Below, in pieces: positions 9,328 through 20,241 of a DNA stretch of 34,762 bases. Each line of letters begins with the position of its first letter. The stretch's first letter is position 1. Origin of the DNA: Pleurotus ostreatus/Saccharomyces cerevisiae fusant (Eukaryota > Opisthokonta); contig JAMQCK010000238.1 of assembly GCA_024196135.1 (NCBI GenBank), positions 1-34,762 on the forward strand, written 5' to 3'. The position numbers and the translations under genes were made by a program. Below the pieces are notes generated by a model that saw only the letters and a program-made list of their open reading frames with translations, was not told the DNA's origin and made no database searches.

Positions 9328-11969
9328 TCACTGCGCCGCCTGACCCGCATTGTAATGCACATCGATAATATGGTCGATCAGGTCACCGAAGCACACAGAC
9401 GCCCCGCACGCGGCAGGCGCCCCCTCCTCCCACATCTCGCACCGTACCTTTACATGACGGAGGTCGATCGCTCTAGGGCCCTTGAGCTTCAGATACTCCG
9501 GACAAGCCTCACCAAGCGCGGCGCTTCGATGGGGGTAGGTGTGGCGGGTCAGCGCGGCGCGGAAGCTGAGATCCTGAGCGAGGCTGCTGTCGGTCCAGTA
9601 GTCGTAGCCGCAGCGCGCGCCGGCGGAGGTTTGCCACGGGCAGTAGCGGTGGTCTTTGTCGGGGCCGCCATTGGGGCGCGCGGTCGCAGAGTCCTCGTCC
9701 GACGAGAGGCTGCTGAGAGACGAGAGGGAAGCGGACCGCTGTCGCGCAGGTCGTATCGCCGAAACTGCTTCAGAGACCTTGGCCGTCTTCGAAGTAGGTG
9801 CGACAGCCGCAGGCTCAATCTGCGCCTCGGCCACCGGCTTGGAGCGCGCGTCGTCTGCGCCTCCGCGCTCCGGCTGCTCAACCGGGTGCGGCAAGTCCAT
9901 CTGAGGCGCCGTAAGGACTTGCCCCAGCTGCAAGACCTTGCAACCCAGCTGGCGCGCGTCCGACGCGGGAATGAGGTACAAGTCCAAAGGATGGGTCGGG
10001 TAGGATGCAAAGACCATACCGCGAGGCAGGTGGATGATCCAAGCTCCGTCCCTTCGGGAGCTATCGGTCCAGTGAGGAGCCGTCCTGGCAGTCGACGAAG
10101 TCGTGAGGGGACCGGGCAGCGGAGTCATACGGGAAGTCGAACGGTTCTCGGTATGGGTGCTGACGTTGCGCGACCTGGTCCCCTGCGGTGCCACCGCCGC
10201 CTCGGGCGCTCTTACGTCCTCCGGCTTCGGTTGTGCGTCGCGATCGGGGCTCTGAAATCGCACTTGCTTCACAGCGCCGCGGCTCTCCTGGCAGTCTGCC
10301 TTGCGCTTCGTAGCATGAGCGACAATTTCTGGAGTCTCGTCTATCACCTTCCGATCGCTCGAAGGCGGAAGGCTAGTCGAGACGTTGCGCGCCAGTCCGC
10401 CAGTCGAGATGGAGGTGGGTCCATTAGTCGAGATAGAGCCGAATCCGCCAGCCGAAGGCGGTGGGAAAGTGAGAGAGCGAGGGAGGCCAGGAGTCGACCG
10501 GGAGGGAGTCGCATATTGCGCGGTGCCATTACCGACGTCGGTGTGAGATGGTTGTACGGTGGACTGGCGCGTCTCTGGAGCCTGCGCCTTGCGACGCAGC
10601 ATCTCGTCGACCTGAGCTGGCAGGGTGGCAGGAGCGAAAGATGACCAATCGAAGACTGTCGGCGCAAGAGTCGACGCAGCATTTTTGACGTCGGTGAGCG
10701 GGACATGATGCGGCCTGGGTTTCCCAAAGGTTCGCTGCTGGTAGGCGGACGCGGAGGCTCTGGAAATTTATGGTCAGCGATGATTCGAGCATGCTATAGG
10801 GAACTGCTGCTTACTGCTGAGCGTTGAACACCTGCGCGTTCGCCTTCGAATTATCTCGCTGCACAGTCGCAAGTGGTCCCCTATGACTGACAGTAAGACT
10901 GAGTAAGCCATACTCCACCAACCGATCTCACTGTTGGGCGTGCGCATTTTGGCCGTACATGATCTCAGAGGAGGGAGCAGTGTCCCCAGCGTTCTGGCCC
11001 GCCGGAGTCGAAGTCTTAGCCTGAGGCGGCGGCCAACCAAACACCTTCTGCGCAGGGTTGGAGACAGTATTGCTGGCGTCAGTGAGCGGGCCGACGCGAT
11101 GTTGTCGGGGTTCCTCGAAGGTGCGCGGCGGGTAGGCGGACGCGGAATTTCTGGACGCCGTGGTCAGCGATAATGGGTGTACGCTGAAAGACCACGCATA
11201 CTTTAGGGCGTAGATTTCCTGCGCTTTCACATTCGCGCTGGGCGCGGAGCTCGGCTGGCTGGCGCACATGCCCCTAGAAAGCGTCAGAAAAGAATGAGAC
11301 GCAGGCCGATAACTAGACTCACTGTTGAGCGTAGGCGGTCAGTTGGTACGGCGCCTGGGGAGCGGGGGTCGTATAACCAGTCTTTTGATTGACTGGAGCT
11401 GGAGGATTAACCTCGGGCGCAGACCAGACTGCAGAAAACGACTTAAAGAGAGCGTCGGTTTCCTCTTCCGTCATCGGGGGTCCGATATCGGAGAGGAATT
11501 CGGGAGGAGGAGCGTAATCGGCCTGAGACGGCGCAGCGAAGGACTGTGGTAGCGTCGGCGCGCTCGAGTGAAAAAGTGGCGCGTGGTTGACGGATTGGCC
11601 AAACGTAGCGGGCGGCTGGCGCGAGGTCGAGGGAGAATTGCGCATCGTTGGATGAGAAGCCGCGTGCGAGTGCTCAGGCGCATGTGCACTCTCTTTGACT
11701 CCGGATTCGACTGGCTGCCCGAAGACAAAGGGGTTGACCCAGCTGAGATCGGAGTAGTCGACGCCGGCGTCAGAACTGCCGCCCGCGGCAGAGCGTACTG
11801 GCGCAGCAGGGTGCTGGACACTCGTGGTGTGCGTAGCATGAGTCTGAGCATGATTCTCGGCGTTGGCTGTTCCGCCCCTAGAATGGTCCTGCCATTCAGT
11901 GGAGGAATTCGCCGCGAGATATAGGTCTATGTCGAGCTGCCTCGGCCAGGAGTTGGAAGGAGAAGTCAT
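9328..11969 (-). CDS. Large disordered protein with duplicated exon pair and C-terminal Cys/His region
   Basis: Five coding exons are proposed: 11969-11323, 11273-11202, 11150-10932, 10880-10815 and 10759-9328, with introns of 49, 51, 51 and 55 nt, all in phase 2. The sum is 2436 nt, or 811 residues. The start at 11969 (MTSPSNSWPRQLDIDLYL) follows a likely 64-nt leader intron (12033-11970). Most of the protein is Ser/Pro/Thr/Gln-rich and disordered. The last ~110 residues contain spaced cysteines and histidines (RYCPWQ...RCGYDYW, then RCEMWEE...CGASVC...DHIIDVH), which could bind zinc. That pattern together with disorder would suit a DNA- or protein-binding regulator, but I do not recognise the family. 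Exons 2-3 and exons 4-5 begin with related sequence, evidence of an internal duplication. Confidence 0.75.
10700..11330 (-). repeat. Internal exon-pair duplication within the 811-residue gene
   Basis: The unit (short exon, intron, start of a longer exon) occurs twice. Copy A is exon 2 plus the start of exon 3, copy B exon 4 plus the start of exon 5. Both begin AQQG, reach SASAY after 22-24 residues, and continue with RTFEEPRQHRVGPLTD or RTFGKPRPHHVPLTD, then VFGW or VFDW. All four introns are phase 2, and the internal introns share the branch region ATCGCTGACCA and a 16-base identity just after the acceptor. Confidence 0.8.
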
Positions 11970-13148
11970 CTGGACGAGCTGCGCGGATCGTCGAATGAGC
12001 ATAATACATATGAGCGATATCGTGCCCACGCACCTTGAACCAAGTCAAAGTCGCGTATGATGAGCAGTTAGTGTGTATTGGTAAACGTTCCAGACGTTGC
12101 GGTGAGGCGAGCGAGTGAAGGACGAGAGACTGGCAGGTGCAAGGCGAACGTCGAGAGCGAGAGGCGAGGTGATCACAATCAAAGTGCGATGCCGCTTTTA
12201 TAGGCGCGTTCTTTCAGGCCGCCACTCAGGTACGTCTTTGAGAACATGAGCTGTGGCGAGTGGCGAGTGGTGTCAAAGAACTGCGAGACATGAAAGGCTC
12301 GTTCAGCGGCTCCATGCCTTTGAGCTCAAGGCGCAAGGGGAAGTACGCATGGATACTGCTGTCAGCTCGATAAGTATCGAGGCGCATGGCGTGCATGCAT
12401 GGTGTAAAGAGGTTCTGTGGCCCTGCATTCGCTGCGTTGTTTCTATCCAGGGCTGCAGATCGGGGAGTTAGATGAGCTTCCTTAATTAGCTCTGACTTAC
12501 AGAGAAGCCTGCTCAATTAGTGCCAGAATGTTCCCTTTGACAGAGCAATATACGACGACAGGCCAGTTTGAGGAAGGGCAAGGTGTGGGCGCCGGCTTGT
12601 GCCGGTGTGTGATCGTGACGCATATCGTGACCGTGACAGTATCACGACTCAAGCAATAAATCGAAATTGGCCGGCTTGCGATCCACCCTCATCCTCTCTT
12701 TCGCTTGTCTCTCGCTAAAGAATTCGCGCAGAAGCACGGATCTAGCAACTCTCGGTCAACGACATATATATGATGTGTTCTCGACGCGCCGCTTTAGAAG
12801 AAGTCAAATCAGCGGCAGTGATATGGTATAGACGGATAGCTAATGACTGAGGGCTACGTGCTTTTTGTCCATACCTTCGTTTCAATACAACACTAATGTG
12901 CTGCGCTGCTGATTATCAGGCTCTATACCGCCACTGCCGCGTCGAAGAACCCATAAGTCGTTCGGTCATCTGCATCAACCTTCCTCCTTGAATTAGATAC
13001 GTACTAACGATTGAAAAGCCCATCCGAGTCGGATGCAGCATCAGGTGGCAGTGAATGGTACGTACTCTCTACAGCATCTCGCTCTCCCCCCTTGACTACA
13101 ACAGTAATCTGGGGCTCTGGTCTCGCTCATCTCCGCGCGATTTTTCTA
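11970..13148. other. Divergent intergenic region
   Basis: This stretch separates two divergently transcribed genes and must contain both promoters. On the minus side I see a TATA box and a probable leader intron. On the plus side a CTAAC-containing intron end near 13017 and an intron 13058-13104 (GTACGT to ACAG) suggest a spliced 5' leader for the DUF6535 gene. No RNA gene or mobile element is evident. Confidence 0.5.
12195..12202 (-). promoter_or_regulatory. TATA box of the 811-residue protein gene
   Basis: TATAAAAG on the minus strand lies about 230 nt upstream of the proposed ATG at 11969 and about 160 nt upstream of the proposed leader-intron donor, so it fits a transcript with a spliced leader. 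Confidence 0.45.
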
Positions 13149-16100
13149 ATGAACTCATCCGAATCGCCTGCGTCCCCTCCTGGGAATGAGGAAGATTTCA
13201 AATCCCCTGTGTCTTCGGAAACATCAGGTGAGCTGTTTTCTTTTCCGCAAAGCGCAGGATGCCTGCTCATCTGCGATAGACAAGAGTGCTTCGGCCTCCA
13301 TCAGGAGCGATCCGTGCTTCACGCCTGCGCACGTCCCTTCGGCTTCTCGGAGGGAGCCCTCCAAGATTTTCGGTCTACCCAAGTACGCTGCCAGCGGAAG
13401 AGGCAGCAGTGAGCTTTACACATTCTGAAATCATCCGGTTGACTCATCTGGTGCCCGCAGTGGGTGACTACCGCGAGATGTACCCTGAAGATCCGTATGG
13501 CGCCGAAGCCGGAGAGAATGCACGCGTCTGGAGAGTATATCTCGATGAGAGCGGGGAATTTGACGATGATATGATCCGCGGCTCTAAGGACATGCTGGAT
13601 GTCCACCTCGTCTTTGTGAGTTATGCAATCGCGCGTAATTACTCATGTTGAATTCATTCATAGGCCGCCTTATTTTCGGCTGTCGTGACAACCTTCGTCG
13701 TACAAACGTCGCAAGCCCTACAGCCTAACTACGCGCAGACTACTGTCATGCTGCTCCTCGAGCTTGTCGCTCTTCAGCGGTCTAACTCGTCGGATGTTGT
13801 TCCTTCGTCTGGAGTAGGCGTCGACACTTTATCGTACACGTCGGGAGATGTATGGGTCAACGCGCTCTGGTTTACGACCCTCGCGCTTTCCTTGGCCACC
13901 GTACTAGTGGCCGCCTTAGTGAAGCAATGGCTACAGGTACGTGCATACGACCTCGCTGTTGACTCCTCTCGCTCACTTTATTTTGAAAAGGAATATACGA
14001 GAACGCCGTCTGGGCCGCCCCGGGAGCGCGCACTCCTACGCCACACCCGATACAAGGCGCTCATCAAGTGGAAGGTGCCGCTCATAATCAATATGCTTCC
14101 GCTCCTGCTCCATGCCTCATTGGCGCTGTTCCTTGCTGGGCTCATCGTCTTCCTTGACCGGATATGCCCGCCGATCTCGTACATTGTCCTCCCGCTTGCT
14201 GGTCTAACCTACGCATTCTATGTCGGGACGCATATCCTCGCAGCTCTCCACGAGCATTGCTCATATCGAACCCCGGTTACAGACGCACTCCGAGCTACTC
14301 TACTTCCTATAACGTGCACCATTCGCCGTTTTCGTTCCCACTGGAGTAGGCAATCTGCGAACGAGAATCATCGCGTTGAAGCCCCTCTCGTGCACACGAT
14401 GCTCGACAGCTTAAAGTGGCTATCAACCCATTGCAGGAACCCGACCGCAGTCGGCATCGTCGTTGAGGCATTTGCAGGATGGCCTACTACCTCGGCTCTC
14501 TGCTCCGACGACGATGACGACGACGAGTGGCGGACGGGAATTCTGTCAGCACTCCCGCGCCTACTCGACGGGCACTTCGACCCCGAGGCTGCATATGATG
14601 AGCAGACCTGCTTAAAGCTGGAGCGGTGCCTGCGAAGCGTGTTGTGCATCACGCGCCCCCCGCCAAATACAGAAGCGCTCTACACGGCTTGGGATAACCT
14701 CGTCCAACGGGACTGGTCTACCTTCTGGAAGAACGTAGTCGACAAGATGAGCCAGGGCGCTTGTGTGACCACATGGAGTGACCAGCAATTAGTCGACCGC
14801 CTTCTCTGCCTCCGCTTCATATTCGATAGGAGGCGCGCACGTCCTGTCGAGGTTCCTTCCATCAGTCGACACTCGCTCACCTACCAGCCACATGTTGTCC
14901 TTAACTCTTTTCCCATCACTGTTCGTCAGCTCGCGATGAACCCGCAGGCAAAGCTGACGGTCACCGTTTGGGATATGTTGTTGGAGAACGCATGCCGCCA
15001 AGCAGCCCTCGCGGAGTCGATAACCGTCAGCTATGCTAGAGCGCCTGATCTTCGGCCCTCACCTTCGCCTGAATCCTTTGAGTGGCTTGAAGACATGTTA
15101 TATCTTTTTCGTATGCGCATCACGGCTTCGACTAGCAAATCCGAGACGCCGAGTGCACGGGCAGGCGTCATCACACTACAGACGGCGTGCGCGCGACATA
15201 CTCATATCCAAGAATCGTTGACAACATACCTTCGTCTGGCGCTACATGCGAATTGCTGGGGTGCGTCCTCTGTAGTATTTGTCGGGAAAATGCTAAATCC
15301 TGAGTTTTGACAGCTGTGACTTTGGCGAACCTAGTCCAGCATATGTTCCGCGCCGGCAAGAGTGTGGAAAGCTGGTTAATTCGAGAGTGCAGCACAACGG
15401 CGATGGCACAGATACGCATATTCGACGATCGTATTCAGCTGCATCAACCTCGCCCTGGTAAAAGACAGACGTTGGACAACTCTGCCAGCCAAGAATTGAG
15501 CATACGTGCCGAGAGGGAGCTGGGATGTGTCTTGATTCTCCACGATTCCCTTTCCAAACACGAAGGGGACCCCAGAACTCACGGTAAGCATACGGATGTG
15601 TCCTAACCATCCGAGCTGAACCATATAACGCAGGATTGAACATGCTGAAGTCCTGCCTCGAAGTGCTCAACCGGCTCCTTACCTTGGCCTCGCGGCTGTG
15701 TAACGAGGGACAGTCCAATCTCCTTCTATCCACCTTAATGCTGTTCTCCAAGCATTCCCTGCCACGACGTCTCCGGGAGGATGATATTCGCCATCAGATT
15801 ATAGGAACATACGCGGAGGCCGCAATCGCTCTACCACGAAGCCTGGACGCGCTCGGCGCTCTCGATGCACTTTTGGACGGGGAGAACATACTTTGGATGG
15901 TCGATTCTTATTACGCGGCTCCCACTATAGGCCGCGCCCTACACCACATCTATCAGCGCACTTCCGATAACCCGATTTGGCGCGACATCCTCGAAAGTAC
16001 CTGTTCGAATCTGCGTCGCAACAGCGCGGAGATAGGTCCATCGGCGGTCTTTACGCTTGTGGAGAGATGCAGGAGAATCAATCACTTGACCAACTACGCG

Positions 16101-16571
16101 CTCGCCTCAGGTAGTCGCCAGGGTATCATGCCGTTCAGGAGCGTCTCGGGTCGACCAGCGTATCTTCACGTGACAGTCGAGTGGCTGCAGGAGAGGTACG
16201 TCAGTCGTCTCCCAAGTCGATATGCCCAGTGACTTACCCAATATACAAGGGGTATATGGCCTCTTCACGAAGATGGAGAGCGCATATTCGGCCCATATGC
16301 ACTACCGTTTGCGGCTTTATACAGGCAGATAGACGTCCGTGGTGGACCAGGTCCGGAGGTGGGAGATGACGAGCTTAGCCTACAGTGGGGTAGAAACAAT
16401 GAGGCAGATTCGGCTGCGGGACCACGAAAGCCTGCAAGGTCTGGTCAGTACAGATTCTCGCGTTCTGACACATGCCTGCACACTCACAAATCACTCGCGT
16501 CGACCAGTCATTGCTTTTCAGAGCGGTCTGTGGTCGAAGATACCTGCATGGCTAGCTCGACAGAGGCGTAG
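13149..16571 (+). CDS. DUF6535-type multi-pass membrane protein
   Basis: Seven exons: 13149-13227, 13280-13408, 13461-13615, 13664-15260, 15314-15583, 15634-16195 and 16250-16571; introns are 48-54 nt and the sum gives 1037 residues. The N-terminus is Ser/Pro-rich. The region from VWRVYLDES through VHLVFAALFSAVVTTFVVQT, then WVNALWFTTLALSLATVLVA, a KQWLQ...Y segment, a pair of hydrophobic helices around residues 255-300, and a long soluble C-terminal part is the layout I associate with the DUF6535 family. This family is expanded in mushroom-forming fungi and its function is unknown. Four membrane helices are likely. An Asp run (SDDDDDDEW) follows. The last exon is the least certain: a possible further intron near 16439-16519 would change the C-terminus. 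The leader appears to be spliced. Confidence 0.82.
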
Positions 16572-17234
16572 CCTGAGTGAGCGAATGTATCCCTCCTTGA
16601 CAGTCGACGCTGACGATTACGCAGCGAAGGATGCACGTCAAGTGGACCAGGAGAAGGCCGCAACTGAGGGCCAGACAGCATCGAGACGATGAAGGTGGAA
16701 ACAGGACGAGCAGAAGCAACCCCAACGTATCGGACTAGCGAAGTGTTCGCTGTTAGCTAGTCGACTGTCAATACTTTGAACAGTATGAATGATGAGGCAC
16801 GCACCTCGAAGGACTACAGTCAAGCGCGCTGTCGAGTCAGAAATCGAACAATCAGTCTCAAGGGTCCCAACAACCCCTTCAAGCGTCACCTACTTTTCAA
16901 GCGTCTAGGATAACACGGCAAGGGTAGGAAGTGTCCACAACAGCGTGCCATTGAGCAGGAGGAAGAAAATGCAGCAGTAGCAATGAAAGACAGAACCAGT
17001 GTACAGTGAGATAGCATCAGTATAGTCCATTGTGAGCACCGGCGCGCGGCGGAGCCGGCCCCGCCGCATGAGCAAATCCTGGCCCGCCTGCGTGGGCGCG
17101 TCCTCTTCTATCTTTCTCACCCCCCTTGCCAGCTTCCCCGCCACCTCACTCGAGGTCGTCGCACAAGCAGACTACCCTCCATGGAGCGAGCCACCCGCGT
17201 CGACGCAGGCCAGCCCTTTCAGCACGCCGACTGC
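16572..17234. other. Convergent 3' spacer
   Basis: The DUF6535 gene (+) and the single-pass membrane protein gene (-) end here facing one another. Reading frames in this stretch are short. The longest minus-strand frame (16905-17144) has one hydrophobic stretch but no support as a gene. Confidence 0.45.
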
Positions 17235-18177
17235 CTAGCGCAAGCCCTCCTCCTTATCGCCCGGGTGCGCCGCGACGTGGATCGTCTCGTCGCTTTGCAC
17301 CTTGCGCAGGTCCGCGCCATCAGCATACTTGCTCGGCGCGGACCCATCGTAGAAGAGGGTCTTCCCCGACTCCGCTGTCGATATGGGCCGCCCGCGCGCG
17401 TCGTACTTGGCGTCGTACTTGGGTGGCGCGTCCGCGTCGTACCTACTTAAGTGATCTCAGCGTCGTCACTCTCGATTGTGCACAGCCAGCCTGTGCCATG
17501 AGAGAAGTGATACTCACCCATGCGTATCATACGCGGCCGGTGCGTCGTACGGGTCGTCGTACGCGTCACGCCCGCTGCCGCCCTCGCCATATCCTCGCCC
17601 GCGCTGGCCGTACATGCGGAAGCCACGCACGCCGTCGTCGGCCGCGCGCTGGACGTCCATGTCGTAGTGGTCGCCGTCGTCGAAGGCGTCTGGGAGGGTG
17701 GATTAGTAAGGTGCGATCGCGTGCGACAGGAGGAAAGCGACAGGGCAACGAAGGAGGCCTGCAATCAAATGAAGAATGCGTGCAGTGGTCCTCCATTCCG
17801 GCATCCCCATTCTCCTTCCAGGCTGCGAGTGCGCCGGCTAGAACTGACAACTCACCCCCAGTGTCCGCCGCCATATATTCCGCCTTCCTCCTGCTGTTCC
17901 TCTGCCGCCACGCCAACAGGAACCCGCCGATCACAAGCAGGAGCGCCGCGCCGACGACAATCGCGCCGATGATCGTGCCGGTGTTGCTGTTCTTGGAGTC
18001 GGAAGTGGAGGGCTCGGAGGTCTCTTGGGAGGCGTCGCCGGCGCGGTGTGTCAGTGTTCGGTCGAGTAAGGGAGTGGCCCGTCGGACGAGGGACCCTGCT
18101 TTCTGAGCGATCGTTCCTATCCGGAAGCGATGGGGGTCCACGACGCCGGAGGCGCGGTCGAGGAGGGTGGGGCTCAT
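17235..18177 (-). CDS. Single-pass membrane protein A (tandem paralogue pair)
   Basis: Three exons: 18177-17856, 17689-17518 and 17442-17235, 233 residues. One strong membrane helix lies at about residues 67-90 (GTIIGAIVVGAALLLVIGGF), followed by a basic stop-transfer run (WRQRNSRRK). The first ~65 residues are Ser/Thr-rich with no obvious signal peptide, so the protein may insert as a signal-anchor. The cytosolic part is rich in Asp, Tyr and Gly (DAFDDGDHYDMDVQRAADDG, then repeated KYDA/YDDPYDAP). I do not know the family; the layout resembles small membrane sensor or anchor proteins. The exon-3 acceptor is a tandem AAG/TAG pair that would add or omit one arginine. It is related to the gene at 19032-20241. 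Confidence 0.75.
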
Positions 18178-19031
18178 GATGGGATGCTCAGGTGGTGTTG
18201 CGAGGTAGCAAGGTCTTTATGGGTGGGTTGTACAGGCTGTGGGGAGGGTGCAGTAGCTTGTGGGGAAGTGATAGTCTGCGAACATCAACCTTGGTCAGCC
18301 ACCCAGGTCATCTGCTACCATTACCACCACTCACCGATGGCCCGTACACACGAAGGACGTCGATGCAGCCGCTCCGTAATCTCGTAGACGTAGTGCTGCG
18401 CAAGGTGTCGCGAAACGTCTATAGTTTGTGACGCGTCGGGGCGCGGTCTGAGGTTGGTGTGTAAAGGTCGATGATCAAGAGAAGAACTCGTAGACAGAAA
18501 GTGCAGTCAGATAGGAGGAAAGCCTGTGCGTACAAGAACGACCTCGTAACCGCTCGCGGGGGCCGGGGATGGTGGTGGGAAGAGAGCGACGTGATCAACA
18601 AAGGGATCCCGCGAGTGGGCGCGCTCGCTGCGCGCCGCGGCCCGGGGCTCGGCCTTGGCGGTCGCGTGCCGTCATTCTATTGTTCGACCGTTTCTGGCGG
18701 CTATTGTTACCTGGTCACCATTGTTTTGGAGCGGATAGCTCCATTGAAGAGTGTATGAAAGAAGACGAGGAAGACGAATTGTATCCATGGAATGACCCAA
18801 ATATCAGGCGTCCGCATGTTGCGCCCTCAAGACATTCAGCAGCGCATTCAGGAGAATAATGATACATTCGACGTTACGTGCAAGGAGAGGTAGATGTCAG
18901 TACATAGTTAACTCGATGCGTACTTCCAAGAGACCAGCCACGACCAGCGCGGCCAGTCACTGAGCATCGGGTATTCCTCATTCGTCGTAGGCTTCACCAT
19001 CCTCGAAGGCCTGGTTTCCGCTCATCCACAC
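18178..19031. other. Spacer between tandem membrane-protein genes
   Basis: Both flanking genes read leftward, so this holds the promoter of membrane protein A and the 3' end of membrane protein B. I see no convincing reading frame or RNA gene. Confidence 0.45.
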
Positions 19032-20241
19032 CTATCGCTCGGCTGTGAACCCCTGCCTCAATGGCGTATGCGCAGGCGATGGGGCCACCATGACCGCGGG
19101 CTCGCCGAAGACCGTCGCGCCCTGGTCGTCCGAGGCCGTGCGACGGTGGTCGTTGGAGGCCCTCGGGCGGTAATCGTGCGAGCCCCTCGGCCGCTGGTCG
19201 TAGGACACCCTCGTGCGCTGGCTGTCGCCCGACGCCATTCGGTGGTGCTCGCGCGAACCCCTCGAACCCCTCCCACTCTGGCCGCCAAACACCGAGCCGC
19301 GCTGACCACCGAACACCGAGCCGCGCTGACCACCGAACACCGAGCCGCGCTGGCCATCGAACACCACCGGGCCATCGAGGATCATCGTGTTGCGATGCCC
19401 GCTGGGCCCGTAGAGCTTGCTCCCGCGCACGCCGTTGTCGGCCGCGTTCTGGATGTCGGCGTCGTAGTGGTCGCCGTCGTCCATGTCTGGAAAAGAAGGA
19501 TTAGTTGAGGATTGTGAGGGGGGAGGGGAGGGGCCAGAACAGGGGAAGGCGTGCGAACAGGGGAGTGGCGGGAGAACAGAGGAAGGCGGGAGAACAGGGA
19601 AAGGCGGGAGAAGGGCGCGGTATGGGATGGTGAACAGAGGGACGGGATGATAGAAGAGGGGGAATGGTGAATGGGAGAAGGCGGGAGGCGGGAGGGGGCT
19701 CAATGGACGAGACGCGATACGTCAGAATGACGAGGGGGATAGCGACGTTGTCCCTGCTGATAGCAGGAAGGTGCAGGGGAAGCGGGAAGATCGCGCGAAG
19801 ACGAACGCCTACTAAGAAAACGAACGCCTACTCACCCTCCTCGACACCACCCCGCTCCTCCGTCATCTCCTTCGGCGGACCCGTCCTCCGCCGCTCGCGC
19901 ATCCTCCACCACCCGTACACGCCCCCGCAGATGAGCAGGAAGGCGACGACCCCGACGACGACGCCGGCGATGACGGTGCCGCTGTTCGAGGAGCGCTTGG
20001 CGAGGGTGTGGAGGGTGCGGGTGGTCAGGGTGTCGCGGGATTGGTTGGGGAGGGTGTGCGCATCATCTTGTATAGAGCGACCCATGAGCGTGTCTGGGGA
20101 GCGACCGATCACGGCGTCGGGGGAGCGGTCGGTAAGGGTGCTGGGAAGGGCGCGCAGGTTGTGGGGAACGTCTGCATCGCGCATGGTGATGTTGAGCGCG
20201 GACATGAGGTTGCCGAGGGACATGAACTTGGGTGGGGACAT
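19032..20241 (-). CDS. Single-pass membrane protein B (tandem paralogue pair)
   Basis: Two exons, 20241-19836 and 19486-19032, give 286 residues. The N-terminal ~95 residues carry spaced Arg-Ser/Asp motifs (DRSPDAVIGRSPDTLMGRS), then one membrane helix (GTVIAGVVVGVVAFLLICGG) and a basic run (RMRERRR). The cytosolic part starts DMDDGDHYDADIQNAADNG, closely matching membrane protein A at the same distance after the helix and after an intron of the same phase, so the two are tandem duplicates. The distal half has diverged: it holds three VFGGQRGS repeats and an Arg/Ser/His-rich tail. The intron is unusually long (349 nt) and G-rich on the plus strand. Function is unknown. Confidence 0.75.
19281..19365 (-). 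repeat. 24-bp coding tandem repeat (VFGGQRGS unit)
   Basis: Two exact 24-bp units (19297-19320 and 19321-19344) with partial, diverged units on either side encode successive VFGGQRGS octapeptides in membrane protein B. Repeat number is likely to vary between strains. Confidence 0.85.
19513..19700 (+). repeat. G-rich degenerate minisatellite inside an intron
   Basis: The plus strand is almost purely purine here, with repeated runs such as GAACAGGG followed by AAGGCGGGA at intervals of about 17-20 bases. It lies inside the 349-nt intron of membrane protein B, so the transcript carries the complementary pyrimidine-rich strand. Confidence 0.7.

Noticed and set aside
9220..10644. A 474-codon plus-strand open frame
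   Set aside because: It lies antisense to the last exon of the 811-residue gene; its product is extremely Arg-rich with no domain, as expected from the reverse of a GC-rich coding exon.
12060..13148. Possible transposon remnant in the divergent spacer
   Set aside because: No terminal repeats, target duplication or transposase-like frame was visible.
17126..18106. A 326-codon plus-strand frame
   Set aside because: Antisense to membrane protein A and across its introns; Arg/Pro/Ser-rich without motifs.
19487..19703. N-terminal extension of membrane protein B through the Pro-rich frame starting MSPLPPP
   Set aside because: It reads through the pyrimidine-rich intron. Splicing to the exon at 20241-19836 gives a membrane helix and matches paralogue A.
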